This document shows positions 18,127-23,647 of a DNA stretch of 23,647 nucleotides, piece by piece. The first letter of the stretch is position 1. Each line of letters starts with the position of its first letter. The notes under the pieces were generated by a model. That model was given only the letters and a program-made list of their open reading frames with translations. It did not search any database and had not been told where the DNA came from. The stretch comes from a virus. The DNA lies in IMG/VR virus record IMGVR_UViG_3300032323_000345, positions 1 through 23,647 of that record. The stretch is one strand, 5' to 3'. A program made the translations under genes and the position numbers.

Positions 18127-19007
18127 TGACTGCTTACGCCATCCTCCTCGGCTCCGGTGGACGCAACCCACCTCCGACAGTCGAGTATCTGGTCGTCGCG
18201 GGTGGCGGCGGTGGTGGCACTCATGGTAGCCGCAGCGCGGGCGGTGGCGGCGCGGGTGGTTTTCGCACGGCGAGCGGCTTTGCTGTAGCCCCTGACGTTG
18301 CGATCACCGTCACTGTCGGTGCCGGTGGAAACGGCTCTACCGACGGCAGCGTTCAAGGATCATCAGGGTCTAATTCCGTCTTCAGCACGATTACGGCAAC
18401 TGGCGGTGGCGGCGGCGGTTCAAATGCGTCTCAAGGCGCAGGAATTGGGTTGAACGGCGGCAGCGGTGGCGGCGGCGGCACGAGAGGCGATCAAAGCGGC
18501 ACCACTGCGGGCGGCACGGGAACGGCGGGGCAGGGCAATAACGGTGGCCTTGGGCGTAATTCTAATACGGGCGGCGATCCTACAGCGGGCGGTGGTGGCG
18601 GTGGCGCATCTGCGGTCGGCGGGAACGGGACGCTCGATGGAGGCGGGGACGGCGTCGGCGGCGCGGGTGGCGCGGGCACGGCATCATCCATTTCCGGCAC
18701 ATCCGTAACGTATGCGGGCGGCGGCGGTGGATCGGCTATAACAGGCGGCGCGGGTGGCGCGGGCGGCGGTGGCGCGGGACGTTCCGGTTCTGGCGCGGGC
18801 GTAGCAGGAACGGCCAATACCGGCGGCGGCGGCGGTGGCGGGCGAGGGACCGGCTTTGCGGGCGGCAACGGCGGCTCGGGTATCGTAATCATTCGATACT
18901 CGTCGCAATACAGCCTTGCCCTGAGCACGACGGGATCGCCCTCTGTCACGACATCAGGCGGGTTCCACGTCTACACGTTCACGAATTCCGGCAGCATCAC
19001 GTTCTGA
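18126..19007 (+). CDS. Glycine-rich fibre or receptor-binding protein
   Basis: The ATG shares one base with the preceding TAA; an upstream in-frame start would overlap that gene by 60 bases and is rejected. The 293-residue protein has the common opening VEYLVVAGGGGGG (about residues 19-31) and then roughly 230 residues rich in glycine with scattered alanine, serine and threonine, ending with GGNGGSGIVIIRYSSQY and a short beta-type tail HVYTFTNSGSITF. The VEYLVVAGGG...GIVIIRY frame is a well-known phage fibre glycine-rich domain. By analogy with glycine-rich adhesin tips of other phages, polyglycine helices could form a packed sheet whose loops decide host range; that is inference. It is the last gene of the rightward block. 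Confidence 0.82.
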   Translation: MTAYAILLGSGGRNPPPTVEYLVVAGGGGGGTHGSRSAGGGGAGGFRTASGFAVAPDVAITVTVGAGGNGSTDGSVQGSSGSNSVFSTITATGGGGGGSNASQGAGIGLNGGSGGGGGTRGDQSGTTAGGTGTAGQGNNGGLGRNSNTGGDPTAGGGGGGASAVGGNGTLDGGGDGVGGAGGAGTASSISGTSVTYAGGGGGSAITGGAGGAGGGGAGRSGSGAGVAGTANTGGGGGGGRGTGFAGGNGGSGIVIIRYSSQYSLALSTTGSPSVTTSGGFHVYTFTNSGSITF

Positions 19008-19036
19008 GGCGCGATCAAGTGCCGATGCTGCGCCTC
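18991..19036. terminator. Inverted repeats between convergent genes, possible bidirectional terminator
   Basis: GCAGCATC at 18991-18998 pairs perfectly with GATGCTGC at 19024-19031, and the centre of this repeat (19011) is the centre of the 7-bp gap between the two convergent stop codons. An alternative GC-rich stem pairs GAGGCGC at 19006-19012 with GCGCCTC at 19030-19036. Neither is followed by a T-run on either strand, so this is not a classical intrinsic terminator; a pause or Rho-assisted end is possible. Confidence 0.4.
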
Positions 19037-19554
19037 GTCAGGTTGAACGGCCTGTCGTCGCGGCGTGCATGCCTCAACAGCGGGACGTAGCAAAGCGCGG
19101 CGTGCTCTGCACAATATGATCCCCGTTCCTTCGGGTCTCCGCAGAACAGGAAGTTTTCAGGACGGTCCCCGCTGACGATGTATCGGCACGATGTCCTGCG
19201 GAGATCCATGAACTTCAGCTTCCCGACCTTCGTCGGCACCTTCGGCTCGGGCGGCTTGATCACGAAGAGCGGAAGAAGGGGCTGTTCCGGTTCCTGCTGA
19301 GGAAGCGCGGCTTCCGCCTTCGCTTTGGCTCTTTTCTTGAGGGCCGAAACCTTCTTCAGCTTCGCAATTTGCTCTATTCTTTCGGTTGCAACGAGATGAC
19401 CACCGGGGCGGCGCTCAAGCGCCACCCCTTTGTCACGAAGCCGTTTGAGAGCACCACAGACAGAGTTCTTGGTCACGCCCAGTTCCTCCGCGATCTCTCT
19501 GGTCGTCTTGTTCAATTTCCAGAGAGCGATCATTCGACGTTGATCAATCGTCAC
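19015..19554 (-). CDS. GcrA-family transcriptional regulator homologue
   Basis: A 179-residue protein; the GTG start overlaps the upstream TGA (GTGA). Residues 1-40 carry a helix-turn-helix (RRMIALWKLNKTTREIAEEL then GVTKNSVCGALKRL) in the place of the GcrA DNA-binding helix. The linker (about 41-115) is basic with alternating lysine/alanine and proline. The C-terminal part has KLKFMDLRRTSCRY, then NFLFCGDP and GSYCAEHAALCYVP, matching the GcrA C-terminal pattern of CRWP, FCG and YCxEH (cysteines near 123, 138 and 148). In Caulobacter, GcrA binds the housekeeping sigma factor and acts at promoters with CcrM-methylated GANTC sites. The phage copy may recruit host RNA polymerase or mimic the host regulator. 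It is the last gene of the leftward operon, so it would be made after the recombination proteins. Confidence 0.83.
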   Translation of the reverse strand: MTIDQRRMIALWKLNKTTREIAEELGVTKNSVCGALKRLRDKGVALERRPGGHLVATERIEQIAKLKKVSALKKRAKAKAEAALPQQEPEQPLLPLFVIKPPEPKVPTKVGKLKFMDLRRTSCRYIVSGDRPENFLFCGDPKERGSYCAEHAALCYVPLLRHARRDDRPFNLTRRSIGT

Positions 19555-19979
19555 GGTTTCGGCATTCCGTCTGTGACCTTTGCAAGCTCGACCAGAGCAT
19601 CTTCCGGCTTCCGCTTGGCGCGGATGTAGGGCTCGATCGACTCCTCCTTGCTCTCAGGAGCAAGCCGCTCGACCATGGCGCGGATGTCGTCGTTCAGCGC
19701 CGTCGAGACGCTGATGCCCTGATCCGCGAACTGCGCCGCGAAAGCCATATAGTTGATGCTGTCGATATAGTTGTCCTTGTGCGTCCGCGCTTCCTGCAAG
19801 CGGCCAAGCTTGAGGCAGACTTGGATCATCGCGATATCGTAAGGCGAGATGTCTTTGTTCAGGACGATCGTCGCCAGTTTCGAGATCCGATCAAAACATG
19901 CCTCTTCGGGGCCGTACTGGAGGCCGCGTTCCTTGAGGATCATAACGGCGCTCGTCAGGACTTCCGTGTGCTTCGTCAT
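19551..19979 (-). CDS. DUF6378-like phage protein
   Basis: I chose the ATG at 19979 (MTKHTEVLTSAV) because AGGG lies nine bases upstream; a nearer ATG at 19985 would be too close to that site. The 142-residue product has EVLTSAVMILKERGLQYGPE with CFDRISKLATIVLN, then SPYDIAMIQVCLKLGRLQ and HKDNYIDSINYMAFAAQ. This is the DUF6378 pattern (YGPxxxxFxRI, DxAxMxxxLKxARL, DSxIDxxNYxA), common in phage early regions, of unknown biochemical role. The last 60 residues are charged and variable. It overlaps the upstream gene by 89 bases, unusually long for this operon, and joins the GcrA homologue by GTGA. Confidence 0.75.
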   Translation of the reverse strand: MTKHTEVLTSAVMILKERGLQYGPEEACFDRISKLATIVLNKDISPYDIAMIQVCLKLGRLQEARTHKDNYIDSINYMAFAAQFADQGISVSTALNDDIRAMVERLAPESKEESIEPYIRAKRKPEDALVELAKVTDGMPKP

Positions 19980-20235
19980 TTCCATTTTCCCTTTCAAACT
20001 CTACGAACTCTTGGACTTTGCCGATGTGGGCCGTGTTGATGACGATGTCGCCCCGGTCCACCCAGACAACGTCGCCGTGATGCACCCGCCGATACCACTG
20101 GCGAGCAACGATGAACTCATCCTCGTTCAGGAGGTCGCACAACTCCCCGCACGACGCGGCGAAGTGGTCGATCGTGACCTGATGCACGAGGTATCCCTGC
20201 GCTGACGGCATGTTCATCGTGATCAGGAATTTCAT
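19891..20235 (-). CDS. Small early protein, unknown function
   Basis: The start at 20235 (MKFLITMNMPSAQG) has a strong GGAGAGAG ribosome binding site and an ATGA overlap with the HNH gene stop. The 114-residue protein has an alpha/beta looking first half (HQVTIDHFAASCGELCDLL then DEFIVARQWYRR) and a GDIVINTAHIGKVQEFVEF segment near 60-80. The last 30 residues are proline/arginine-rich and overlap the next gene by 89 bases, so part of that tail may not be under the same constraint. I recognise the MKFLxTMNMPSA opening from small phage proteins but know no function. Confidence 0.65.
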   Translation of the reverse strand: MKFLITMNMPSAQGYLVHQVTIDHFAASCGELCDLLNEDEFIVARQWYRRVHHGDVVWVDRGDIVINTAHIGKVQEFVEFERENGNDEAHGSPDERRYDPQGTRPPVRPRRGMF

Positions 20236-20579
20236 TTCTCTCTCCTCACTACCGTTCCGTCCATCTTCCGCTTCCACAGGGAGTTCCTGCTGCCCGGAAG
20301 AGGGTTCTTCGATTTCTTAGCACCGATGTGGCGCTGATGTATTCGCTTCACTTTGGCGATCAGCGGGGCATCGACCTTCGCCGTATGGTGACGGTGACAC
20401 TTTCGGTGCGCCACCAACCAATTCGTTTCATCGTCCTTGCCTCCTGCCTCAAGCGGGATTTCGTGACTGACATCCCACTCTTCGCCGGGGTGAACCTTCA
20501 GGCTGCACAAGTGACAGACGCCGCTGTGCCGCAGGAAGATATCAGCCCGCATCTTCGATGAGATCCGGACGCGGGTCAT
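20232..20579 (-). CDS. HNH endonuclease
   Basis: The ATG at 20579 overlaps the preceding TGA (ATGA) and is chosen over an ATG-less upstream extension. The 115-residue protein has a zinc-type CHLC at 22-25, then WDVSHEIPLEAGGKDDETNW with H39 and N53, and HRKCHRHH at 58-65 containing H62, the order expected for the H-N-H beta-beta-alpha metal fold. The C-terminal third is very basic and ends in a GSRNSLWKRKMDGTVVRR block that looks family specific. HNH enzymes cut DNA with a metal ion. It sits inside a recombination operon and could serve replication, recombination or packaging. A homing function seems less likely because it is translationally coupled on both sides. Confidence 0.85.
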   Translation of the reverse strand: MTRVRISSKMRADIFLRHSGVCHLCSLKVHPGEEWDVSHEIPLEAGGKDDETNWLVAHRKCHRHHTAKVDAPLIAKVKRIHQRHIGAKKSKNPLPGSRNSLWKRKMDGTVVRREK

Positions 20580-20851
20580 TGCCGCGTCTCGTTCCAATTG
20601 CAAAGCTTCTGCTCGTCCCACTGCTCAAGGGTCATCGTGATACACGCCATCATCCAGATGGTAGCGCCCATCGCGGTGTCTTTGTCAGGAGCGACCTGCG
20701 ACAGGAACTCAGCGATCGCGAACGTGACCACATTCATCGCCTCCCTCGGGTGGTCGAACTGGTGAAGCTCAAGAACCAAGTCGTCCTTGCGCTGCTCCTG
20801 CTCGGCAGTCAGGGGCCGTATATTCTGTTCCAGAAGATCATCATCATTCAC
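20576..20851 (-). CDS. Small helical protein, unknown function
   Basis: A 91-residue protein starting with GTG at 20851, coupled by GTGA to the upstream gene. The sequence is acidic at the start (MNDDDLLEQ), then helical: EQEQRKDDLVLELHQF, NVVTFAIAEFLSQVAPD and GATIWMMACITMTLEQWDEQ, a methionine-rich amphipathic end. It is not hydrophobic enough in one stretch to call a membrane segment with confidence. No motif or family is recognised. Evidence that it is real comes from tight overlaps on both sides and consistent codon use with its neighbours. Confidence 0.6.
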   Translation of the reverse strand: MNDDDLLEQNIRPLTAEQEQRKDDLVLELHQFDHPREAMNVVTFAIAEFLSQVAPDKDTAMGATIWMMACITMTLEQWDEQKLCNWNETRQ

Positions 20852-21165
20852 AGCTTCATCTCTGCTCTTTTGGTGGCCTCATAGCTCTGCCACTCGTGGT
20901 ATTTCATCCGAATGTATTCCAACTGCACCTTGAGGAGCGAGGCCCGCTTCCGCGCCTCGACCATTTCGGTCACATAGTCCTTCCAAGCGTCAGAGGCTTT
21001 GACGGTCATCTCAGCCTTCGACACCGGCATGTCGCCCTGATCCGACATCATGCGCGAAAGAACCGCCGATTTGGTCTCTTCAAGCATGTTGGCGGCGCTG
21101 TCCGCATCGACCCACTTCTTGGCGATGATGCGGAACTGCTCGCTGATGGGCAGGTTGGCATCCAT
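20848..21165 (-). CDS. Small charged helical early protein
   Basis: A 105-residue protein whose ATG shares a base with the upstream TGA (TGATG). It is helical and charged throughout: AANMLEETKSAVLSRMM, then KAEMTVKASDAWKDYVTEMV, EARKRASLLKVQLEYIRMKY and a terminal EWQSYEATKRAEMKL. The end pattern (VKAS, EARxxA, LEYIRM, EWQSxEATKRAEM) is familiar from unnamed phage proteins next to annealing and SSB-type genes. A role in recombination or replication is guessed only from that company. No catalytic residues are visible. Confidence 0.7.
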   Translation of the reverse strand: MDANLPISEQFRIIAKKWVDADSAANMLEETKSAVLSRMMSDQGDMPVSKAEMTVKASDAWKDYVTEMVEARKRASLLKVQLEYIRMKYHEWQSYEATKRAEMKL

Positions 21166-21416
21166 CAGAACGGGATCTCGGAGTCATCAACGACCTGCTG
21201 CTTCGGTGCCGGGCGCTGATCCTGCATCCGCTCCTGCTTCTCGCGGAAGCCGATCGAGATATAGGTGTTGCCGTTCTTATCCTTCTTTTTCCAAACGTTG
21301 ACCCACACATCGCGCCCGAAAATCTTTGCTTCCCCGGTTAGGTCCGCGTGCCGATCCTCTGTCTTGCGGCGGTTCTGGAACGCCGACCCCGTCATATCCT
21401 TGGTCTCATAGGCCAT
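21165..21416 (-). CDS. Small protein with an SSB-like acidic C-terminal tail
   Basis: Start at the ATG at 21416 (MAYETKDMTGSAFQNRRK), overlapping the upstream TGA and preceded by GGAGA eight bases away. The 83-residue product has a short beta-type core (GEAKIFGRDVWVNVWKKK then GNTYISIGFREK) and a flexible end with VVDDSEIPF. The last residues resemble the acidic, phenylalanine-ended tip (DDDIPF type) by which single-stranded DNA-binding protein recruits partner enzymes. The core is shorter than a normal SSB OB-fold and belongs to a common but unnamed phage type. Encoded between an exonuclease and small recombination-linked genes, it may bind DNA or host proteins that recognise the SSB tail. 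Function not proven. Confidence 0.7.
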   Translation of the reverse strand: MAYETKDMTGSAFQNRRKTEDRHADLTGEAKIFGRDVWVNVWKKKDKNGNTYISIGFREKQERMQDQRPAPKQQVVDDSEIPF

Positions 21417-22033
21417 CACTTTTCTCCGTATTTCTCTTTAAGTTCGTTGATCTTGTAGTCCAGTTCAGCGAGGAACTTCTGCACCTCGCCCTCGATGATT
21501 TTGATCATAGCCGGGTCAGCCGGATAGCAAACGACATGCAGTTGCATATGTTCCGGCAGGCGCGGGTCATAGCTGACAAAGTCGCAGAACGGCCGTCCTG
21601 TACAGGCCATCTGCCACTGCATCTGAAGCCGGTATTTCTCCGGGATATCAGCCCCTAAAAGCGTCTCAAGATGTGTTGCCGTGTTCGGGCACTTGATCTC
21701 AATCAGGGCGGCATCACCCACAAGGCCGTCAGGGGATGCCCCCGACATCGCGATCGTCGGGTGGGGAACGAAGCCGGTTTCTGTCACCAACATGCCTGAG
21801 TACGCCTCATAGGCCGCACGAGCGTTCGGCTCCTGCTCCGTTCCCCACGCCATTGCGGCGTTCTGGAAGAAATCCCCCGTCCTTCCAGTCAGACGCTCGC
21901 AAACCAGTTCCGCCATATAGTTGGCCCGAGATGCGCTGTACCCGGTCTTGGTCTTCGCCATGACATCCGCGATGCGGGATGCCGTGACCTTGCCGAGCCG
22001 GGCGGCGAACCATTCTTCGGTACGTTGCTCCAT
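21416..22033 (-). CDS. YqaJ / lambda-type alkaline exonuclease
   Basis: The ATG at 22033 overlaps the upstream TGA (TGATG). The 205-residue protein shows the full motif set of the YqaJ viral recombinase family: RTEEWFAARLGKVTASRI at 4-21, WGTEQEPNARAAYE at 63-76, SGASPDGLVGD with D102, LIEIKCP with E112 and K114, and EKYRLQMQWQMACTG near 133. D102, E112 and K114 are the PD-(D/E)xK metal-binding and catalytic residues. These enzymes digest one strand of double-stranded DNA ends and hand the exposed strand to an annealing partner, here the ERF protein encoded two genes upstream. Size is normal for the family, with no sign of damage. Confidence 0.92.
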   Translation of the reverse strand: MEQRTEEWFAARLGKVTASRIADVMAKTKTGYSASRANYMAELVCERLTGRTGDFFQNAAMAWGTEQEPNARAAYEAYSGMLVTETGFVPHPTIAMSGASPDGLVGDAALIEIKCPNTATHLETLLGADIPEKYRLQMQWQMACTGRPFCDFVSYDPRLPEHMQLHVVCYPADPAMIKIIEGEVQKFLAELDYKINELKEKYGEK

Positions 22034-22344
22034 CACGCGACGACCTTCGGCTTGCTCTTCGATCCCTTCGGGCGACCGACAGGGCGTTTGATCGGCGTGC
22101 CATCAGCCTTCGGAGGGCGAGACTTCAATTCGCGCTGCGCGGCCCACAGTTCGGCATCTCTGCTGCGGAGGCGAGCGGTCAACGAGTCGGCGTGCTTTTT
22201 CAACGCATCGTGCGCCGAGTGAACCGTTTCCAACTGATTGCGCAGCTTGCTAATCCACGAATCGCGCATCTCGATTTCGGAGTTTAGAAGACCGACATGG
22301 CTCAGGAGCGTGACGGTCAATTTTTCATGGGTATCGGGGCTCAT
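22033..22344 (-). CDS. Coiled-coil protein with C-terminal AT-hook
   Basis: A 103-residue protein, ATG at 22344 overlapping the ERF stop (TGATG). Residues about 15-75 form an alpha-helical, heptad-like region (SWISKLRNQLETVHSAHDAL, KKHADSLTARLRSRDAEL). The end is basic with RPVGRPKGSKSK, which matches the AT-hook core (GRP flanked by basic residues) that binds the minor groove of AT-rich DNA. Placed between the annealing protein and the exonuclease genes, it may dimerise and bind DNA to assist recombination or act as a regulator. No named family is recognised. Confidence 0.7.
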   Translation of the reverse strand: MSPDTHEKLTVTLLSHVGLLNSEIEMRDSWISKLRNQLETVHSAHDALKKHADSLTARLRSRDAELWAAQRELKSRPPKADGTPIKRPVGRPKGSKSKPKVVA

Positions 22345-22940
22345 CACAGATCATCCTTCTTCTGATCGGCCTCAGCAGCCGAAGCTTTCAACATGCGAAG
22401 CTCATCGCTTCCGAAGATCGACCGCTCGGCGGTCGAGAGTGCCTTCCATGCCTCCGTAAGGGCTGCGTTGCCCTTGGCGGCTGCGTTGCCGATGCGTTGC
22501 CGAATGACACCCTCGTTCTTGGCGGCATCAGAAACGCTCGGCGGCGGCTGTTTCGTTACGGCGGCGTTGCCGTCGTCATCGTCGGACGCGATCGAGAGCA
22601 TCGCCATCAGGCCGTAGCGGCGACCGTAGGTGATTGCGCTGCCGATGCCGTGAGCATCCCATTTTGCAACCGGGAGGCGCAGCGTCTCAGCGACGTACTC
22701 ACCTGACTTGTGCATGATCATCGTCTCCACCTCGACATGGCTGTCGGCGGTGCGCGGGAACTGCATGACGGTCAGATCGTTGACGGCGAGAGGCTCGCGG
22801 ACGGCAGCACGAACGGCTGCGAGGTCAGCGTACTTCGACTTGAACATAGGGTTCAGGCCCGTCTTCGTGGCATCGTCGATCATGCCTTGGGCCTTGGACA
22901 GAGCGGTCGCCAATTCGGCGATGGTTTCAGACATCCTCAT
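22344..22940 (-). CDS. erf: ERF-family single-strand annealing protein
   Basis: I chose the ATG at 22940 (MRMSETIAELATALSK) with GGAG six bases upstream; an in-frame extension to 23012 would run through the promoter. The 198-residue product shows ERF signature segments: ELATALSKAQGMIDDATK, NPMFKSKYADLAAV near 31, and GIGSAITYGRRYGLMAMLSI then DDDDGNAA near 115-138. ERF proteins coat single-stranded DNA and anneal complementary strands, replacing RecA-dependent exchange. It is the first gene of the leftward operon and pairs functionally with the exonuclease. The last 60 residues (charged, SERSIFGSDELRMLKAS) are variable in the family. Confidence 0.9.
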   Translation of the reverse strand: MRMSETIAELATALSKAQGMIDDATKTGLNPMFKSKYADLAAVRAAVREPLAVNDLTVMQFPRTADSHVEVETMIMHKSGEYVAETLRLPVAKWDAHGIGSAITYGRRYGLMAMLSIASDDDDGNAAVTKQPPPSVSDAAKNEGVIRQRIGNAAAKGNAALTEAWKALSTAERSIFGSDELRMLKASAAEADQKKDDL

Positions 22941-22968
22941 CGGTATCTCCACATCAAGAGGTCCGTGA

Positions 22969-22997
22969 TTGGTAGCCGCCGTTTCGCGCCTCGTCAA
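22969..22997 (-). promoter_or_regulatory. Leftward early promoter (pL-like)
   Basis: On the minus strand TTGACG (22997-22992) is followed after 17 bases by TACCAA (22974-22969), a good -35 with a weak -10. Transcription would begin near 22962 and leave a leader of about 20 bases with the GGAG site of the ERF gene. It is the only candidate found upstream of the ten-gene operon. The -35 lies in the operator repeat. Confidence 0.5.
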
Positions 22998-23010
22998 GCC
23001 CCTCCTTGAC
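22993..23010. promoter_or_regulatory. Operator-like inverted repeat between divergent promoters
   Basis: GTCAAG and CTTGAC are exact inverted copies separated by six bases. Each half contains most of a -35 hexamer, one for each divergent promoter. A dimeric HTH repressor bound here would block both; the adjacent Cro/YdaS-like product is the obvious candidate. Confidence 0.55.
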
Positions 23011-23034
23011 AAACCTTAACGCTGTCGGCATCCA
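23006..23034 (+). promoter_or_regulatory. Rightward promoter with perfect -35, probably giving a leaderless mRNA
   Basis: TTGACA at 23006-23011 is a consensus -35. A 17-base spacer leads to CATCCA at 23029-23034, a poor -10. With usual spacing transcription would begin near 23041, the first base of the repressor ATG. No ribosome binding site precedes that ATG, which fits a leaderless transcript. Confidence 0.5.
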
Positions 23035-23040
23035 CTGCCC

Positions 23041-23268
23041 ATGAAGAAAGATTCGATCCTCAATGAAGTCTTCGCCGCAACCGGGACCGCAGCCGCTTTG
23101 GGCGTTTTTCTGGGCGTCTCGCGATCGGCGGTTTCCCAATGGCGAAAAGTGCCGCTACGCTATCTGAAACAGGTGTCGGATCTTACCGGCATCCCGAGGC
23201 GCAGATTGAGGCCGGATCTGTACGATGACGAGGAAACCGACGCCTTTCGACGCACGACGCCTCTTTAG
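23041..23268 (+). CDS. Cro / YdaS-like repressor
   Basis: A 75-residue protein, ATG at 23041. Residues about 14-36 contain a helix-turn-helix: GTAAALGVFLGVSRSAVSQW, then KVPLRYLKQVSDLTGIPR and RRLRPDLYDDEE. The LGVSxxAVSQW followed by LRPDLY near the C-terminus is typical of the YdaS/Cro-like phage regulators. It should bind as a dimer to DNA. It lies just to the right of the symmetric operator, beneath the rightward promoter, so autoregulation and control of the leftward recombination operon are likely. Residues after 62 overlap the next gene by 44 bases. A partner CI-type repressor is not in the window. Confidence 0.82.
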   Translation: MKKDSILNEVFAATGTAAALGVFLGVSRSAVSQWRKVPLRYLKQVSDLTGIPRRRLRPDLYDDEETDAFRRTTPL

Positions 23269-23509
23269 GCTAGGCTTCGATACGATCGAGATCGGGCGGC
23301 TTCTGCGGGTGTCGGAGGCTGAAGCACAGCGCCTGCTTCGAGTGGCGAGGGAGATCGAGCGTGATCCGACTGATGCTGAAACGGCCTCCGTCAGCAAACC
23401 GTCTGTGGCGGTTCAGCCCGACCGGCGTGCATCGCACGAAAGAGTATCAGACGTGGCTCGGAACGACGCAGTGGGAAATCCGGGCGCAGGCGAAAAGCGC
23501 GAAGATTGA
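23225..23509 (+). CDS. Small HTH-like protein with an end overlapping rusA
   Basis: A 94-residue reading frame starting with ATG at 23225 inside the repressor gene. Residues 1-47 (KPTPFDARRLFRLGFDTIEI and RLLRVSEAEAQRLLRVA) look like a small helix-turn-helix or sigma-like DNA-binding unit and are plausibly real. From about residue 46 the sequence becomes low in hydrophobic residues and runs in a different frame across the first 149 bases of the RusA gene, where RusA carries the recognisable protein. The C-terminal half may therefore be weakly constrained, or the true protein may be shorter through a frame change. No family name is given. Confidence 0.5.
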   Translation: MTRKPTPFDARRLFRLGFDTIEIGRLLRVSEAEAQRLLRVAREIERDPTDAETASVSKPSVAVQPDRRASHERVSDVARNDAVGNPGAGEKRED

Positions 23510-23647
23510 GGGACCGTTCAGGTTGACGGCAATGTTCCGCCGACCCGACAAGCGGCGCAGGGATCTTGATAACTGGATCAAGCCTATCCTCGACGCGCTT
23601 CAGAAGGGCGGGGTTATCAAAGACGACGCCGACTGTGAATGGATCGA
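23361..23647 (+). CDS. rusA: RusA-family Holliday junction resolvase, 3' end cut by the window
   Basis: GTG at 23361 has a GAGGGA site eight bases upstream; the ATG at 23373 is an alternative. The 95 visible residues match RusA: LKRPPSANRLWRFSPTGVHR at the start, as in the PPSxNRxYR opening, then MFRRPDKRRRDLDNWIKPIL at 58-77, and LDALQKGGVIKDDADCEWI at the edge. The acidic residues D68 and D70 in RRDLDN and D88/D89 in KDDAD correspond to the metal-binding aspartates of the family. The enzyme is a dimer that cuts Holliday junctions symmetrically. E. coli RusA is about 120 residues, so some 25 residues lie beyond the edge. It complements the exonuclease and annealing proteins of the divergent operon. 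Confidence 0.88.
   Translation, partial: MIRLMLKRPPSANRLWRFSPTGVHRTKEYQTWLGTTQWEIRAQAKSAKIEGPFRLTAMFRRPDKRRRDLDNWIKPILDALQKGGVIKDDADCEWI

Noticed and set aside
23008-23026. GACA and TGTC as a second operator half-site pair in the rightward promoter spacer
   Set aside because: Only four bases per arm, within chance expectation; kept out of the feature list.
23050-23054. GANTC site (GATTC) just inside the repressor gene as a CcrM/GcrA control point
   Set aside because: A single site of this length is common by chance and lies downstream of the predicted start of transcription. A genome-wide count would be needed.

Overview
The window is most likely a stretch of a tailed-phage or prophage genome of podovirus type from an alphaproteobacterial host. 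The host guess rests on a 3-TM holin of the kind found in gene transfer agents, a GcrA-family cell-cycle regulator homologue (GcrA is an alphaproteobacterial invention tied to CcrM methylation), and GC-rich coding with a strong bias for G or C at third codon positions. No portal, major capsid, terminase or integrase gene lies inside the window, so lifestyle and taxonomy remain open.

Layout. Positions 2-19007 carry rightward late genes. The window opens inside a collagen-like tail fibre (73 Gly-X-Y triplets, then fibre modules), followed by two small fibre-linked genes and a three-part methyltransferase / GT2 glycosyltransferase / TPR protein. Next comes a lysis group: two small membrane-anchored proteins, a holin and a muramidase endolysin. 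Then come the tail tube and ejection genes: an SU10-type adaptor, an 841-aa nozzle-like protein with a duplicated inserted domain, a small virion protein, and a DUF6496-type glycine-rich protein. These are followed by a GNAT acetyltransferase, a 1311-aa internal protein with two S74-like motifs and a transglycosylase domain, and a 587-aa internal protein. The block ends with a second fibre and a glycine-rich fibre or receptor-binding protein. Genes are packed with overlaps or only a ribosome binding site between them.

Positions 22940-19015 carry a leftward early operon of ten genes, mostly joined by ATGA, GTGA or TGATG stop/start overlaps. In order of transcription they are an ERF single-strand annealing protein, a coiled-coil protein with an AT-hook, a YqaJ/lambda-type exonuclease, a small protein with an SSB-like acidic tail, two small helical proteins, an HNH nuclease, a small unknown protein, a DUF6378-like protein and the GcrA homologue. 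This is a complete annealing-type recombination module with a regulator at its end.

A short divergent control region (about 22941-23040) holds back-to-back -35 elements embedded in a perfect inverted repeat. The rightward promoter appears to start transcription at or next to the AUG of a Cro/YdaS-like repressor gene (leaderless). That gene is followed by a small HTH-like gene and a RusA Holliday-junction resolvase cut by the window edge.

The late and early blocks converge with a 7-bp gap, at whose centre sits an inverted repeat. The most interesting candidates are the fused methyltransferase-glycosyltransferase next to a threonine-rich collagen fibre (a possible virion glycosylation system), the phage GcrA homologue, the internal protein with two non-terminal S74-like motifs, and the leaderless repressor with its symmetric operator. 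All family assignments are by recognising motifs by eye; no database search was run.
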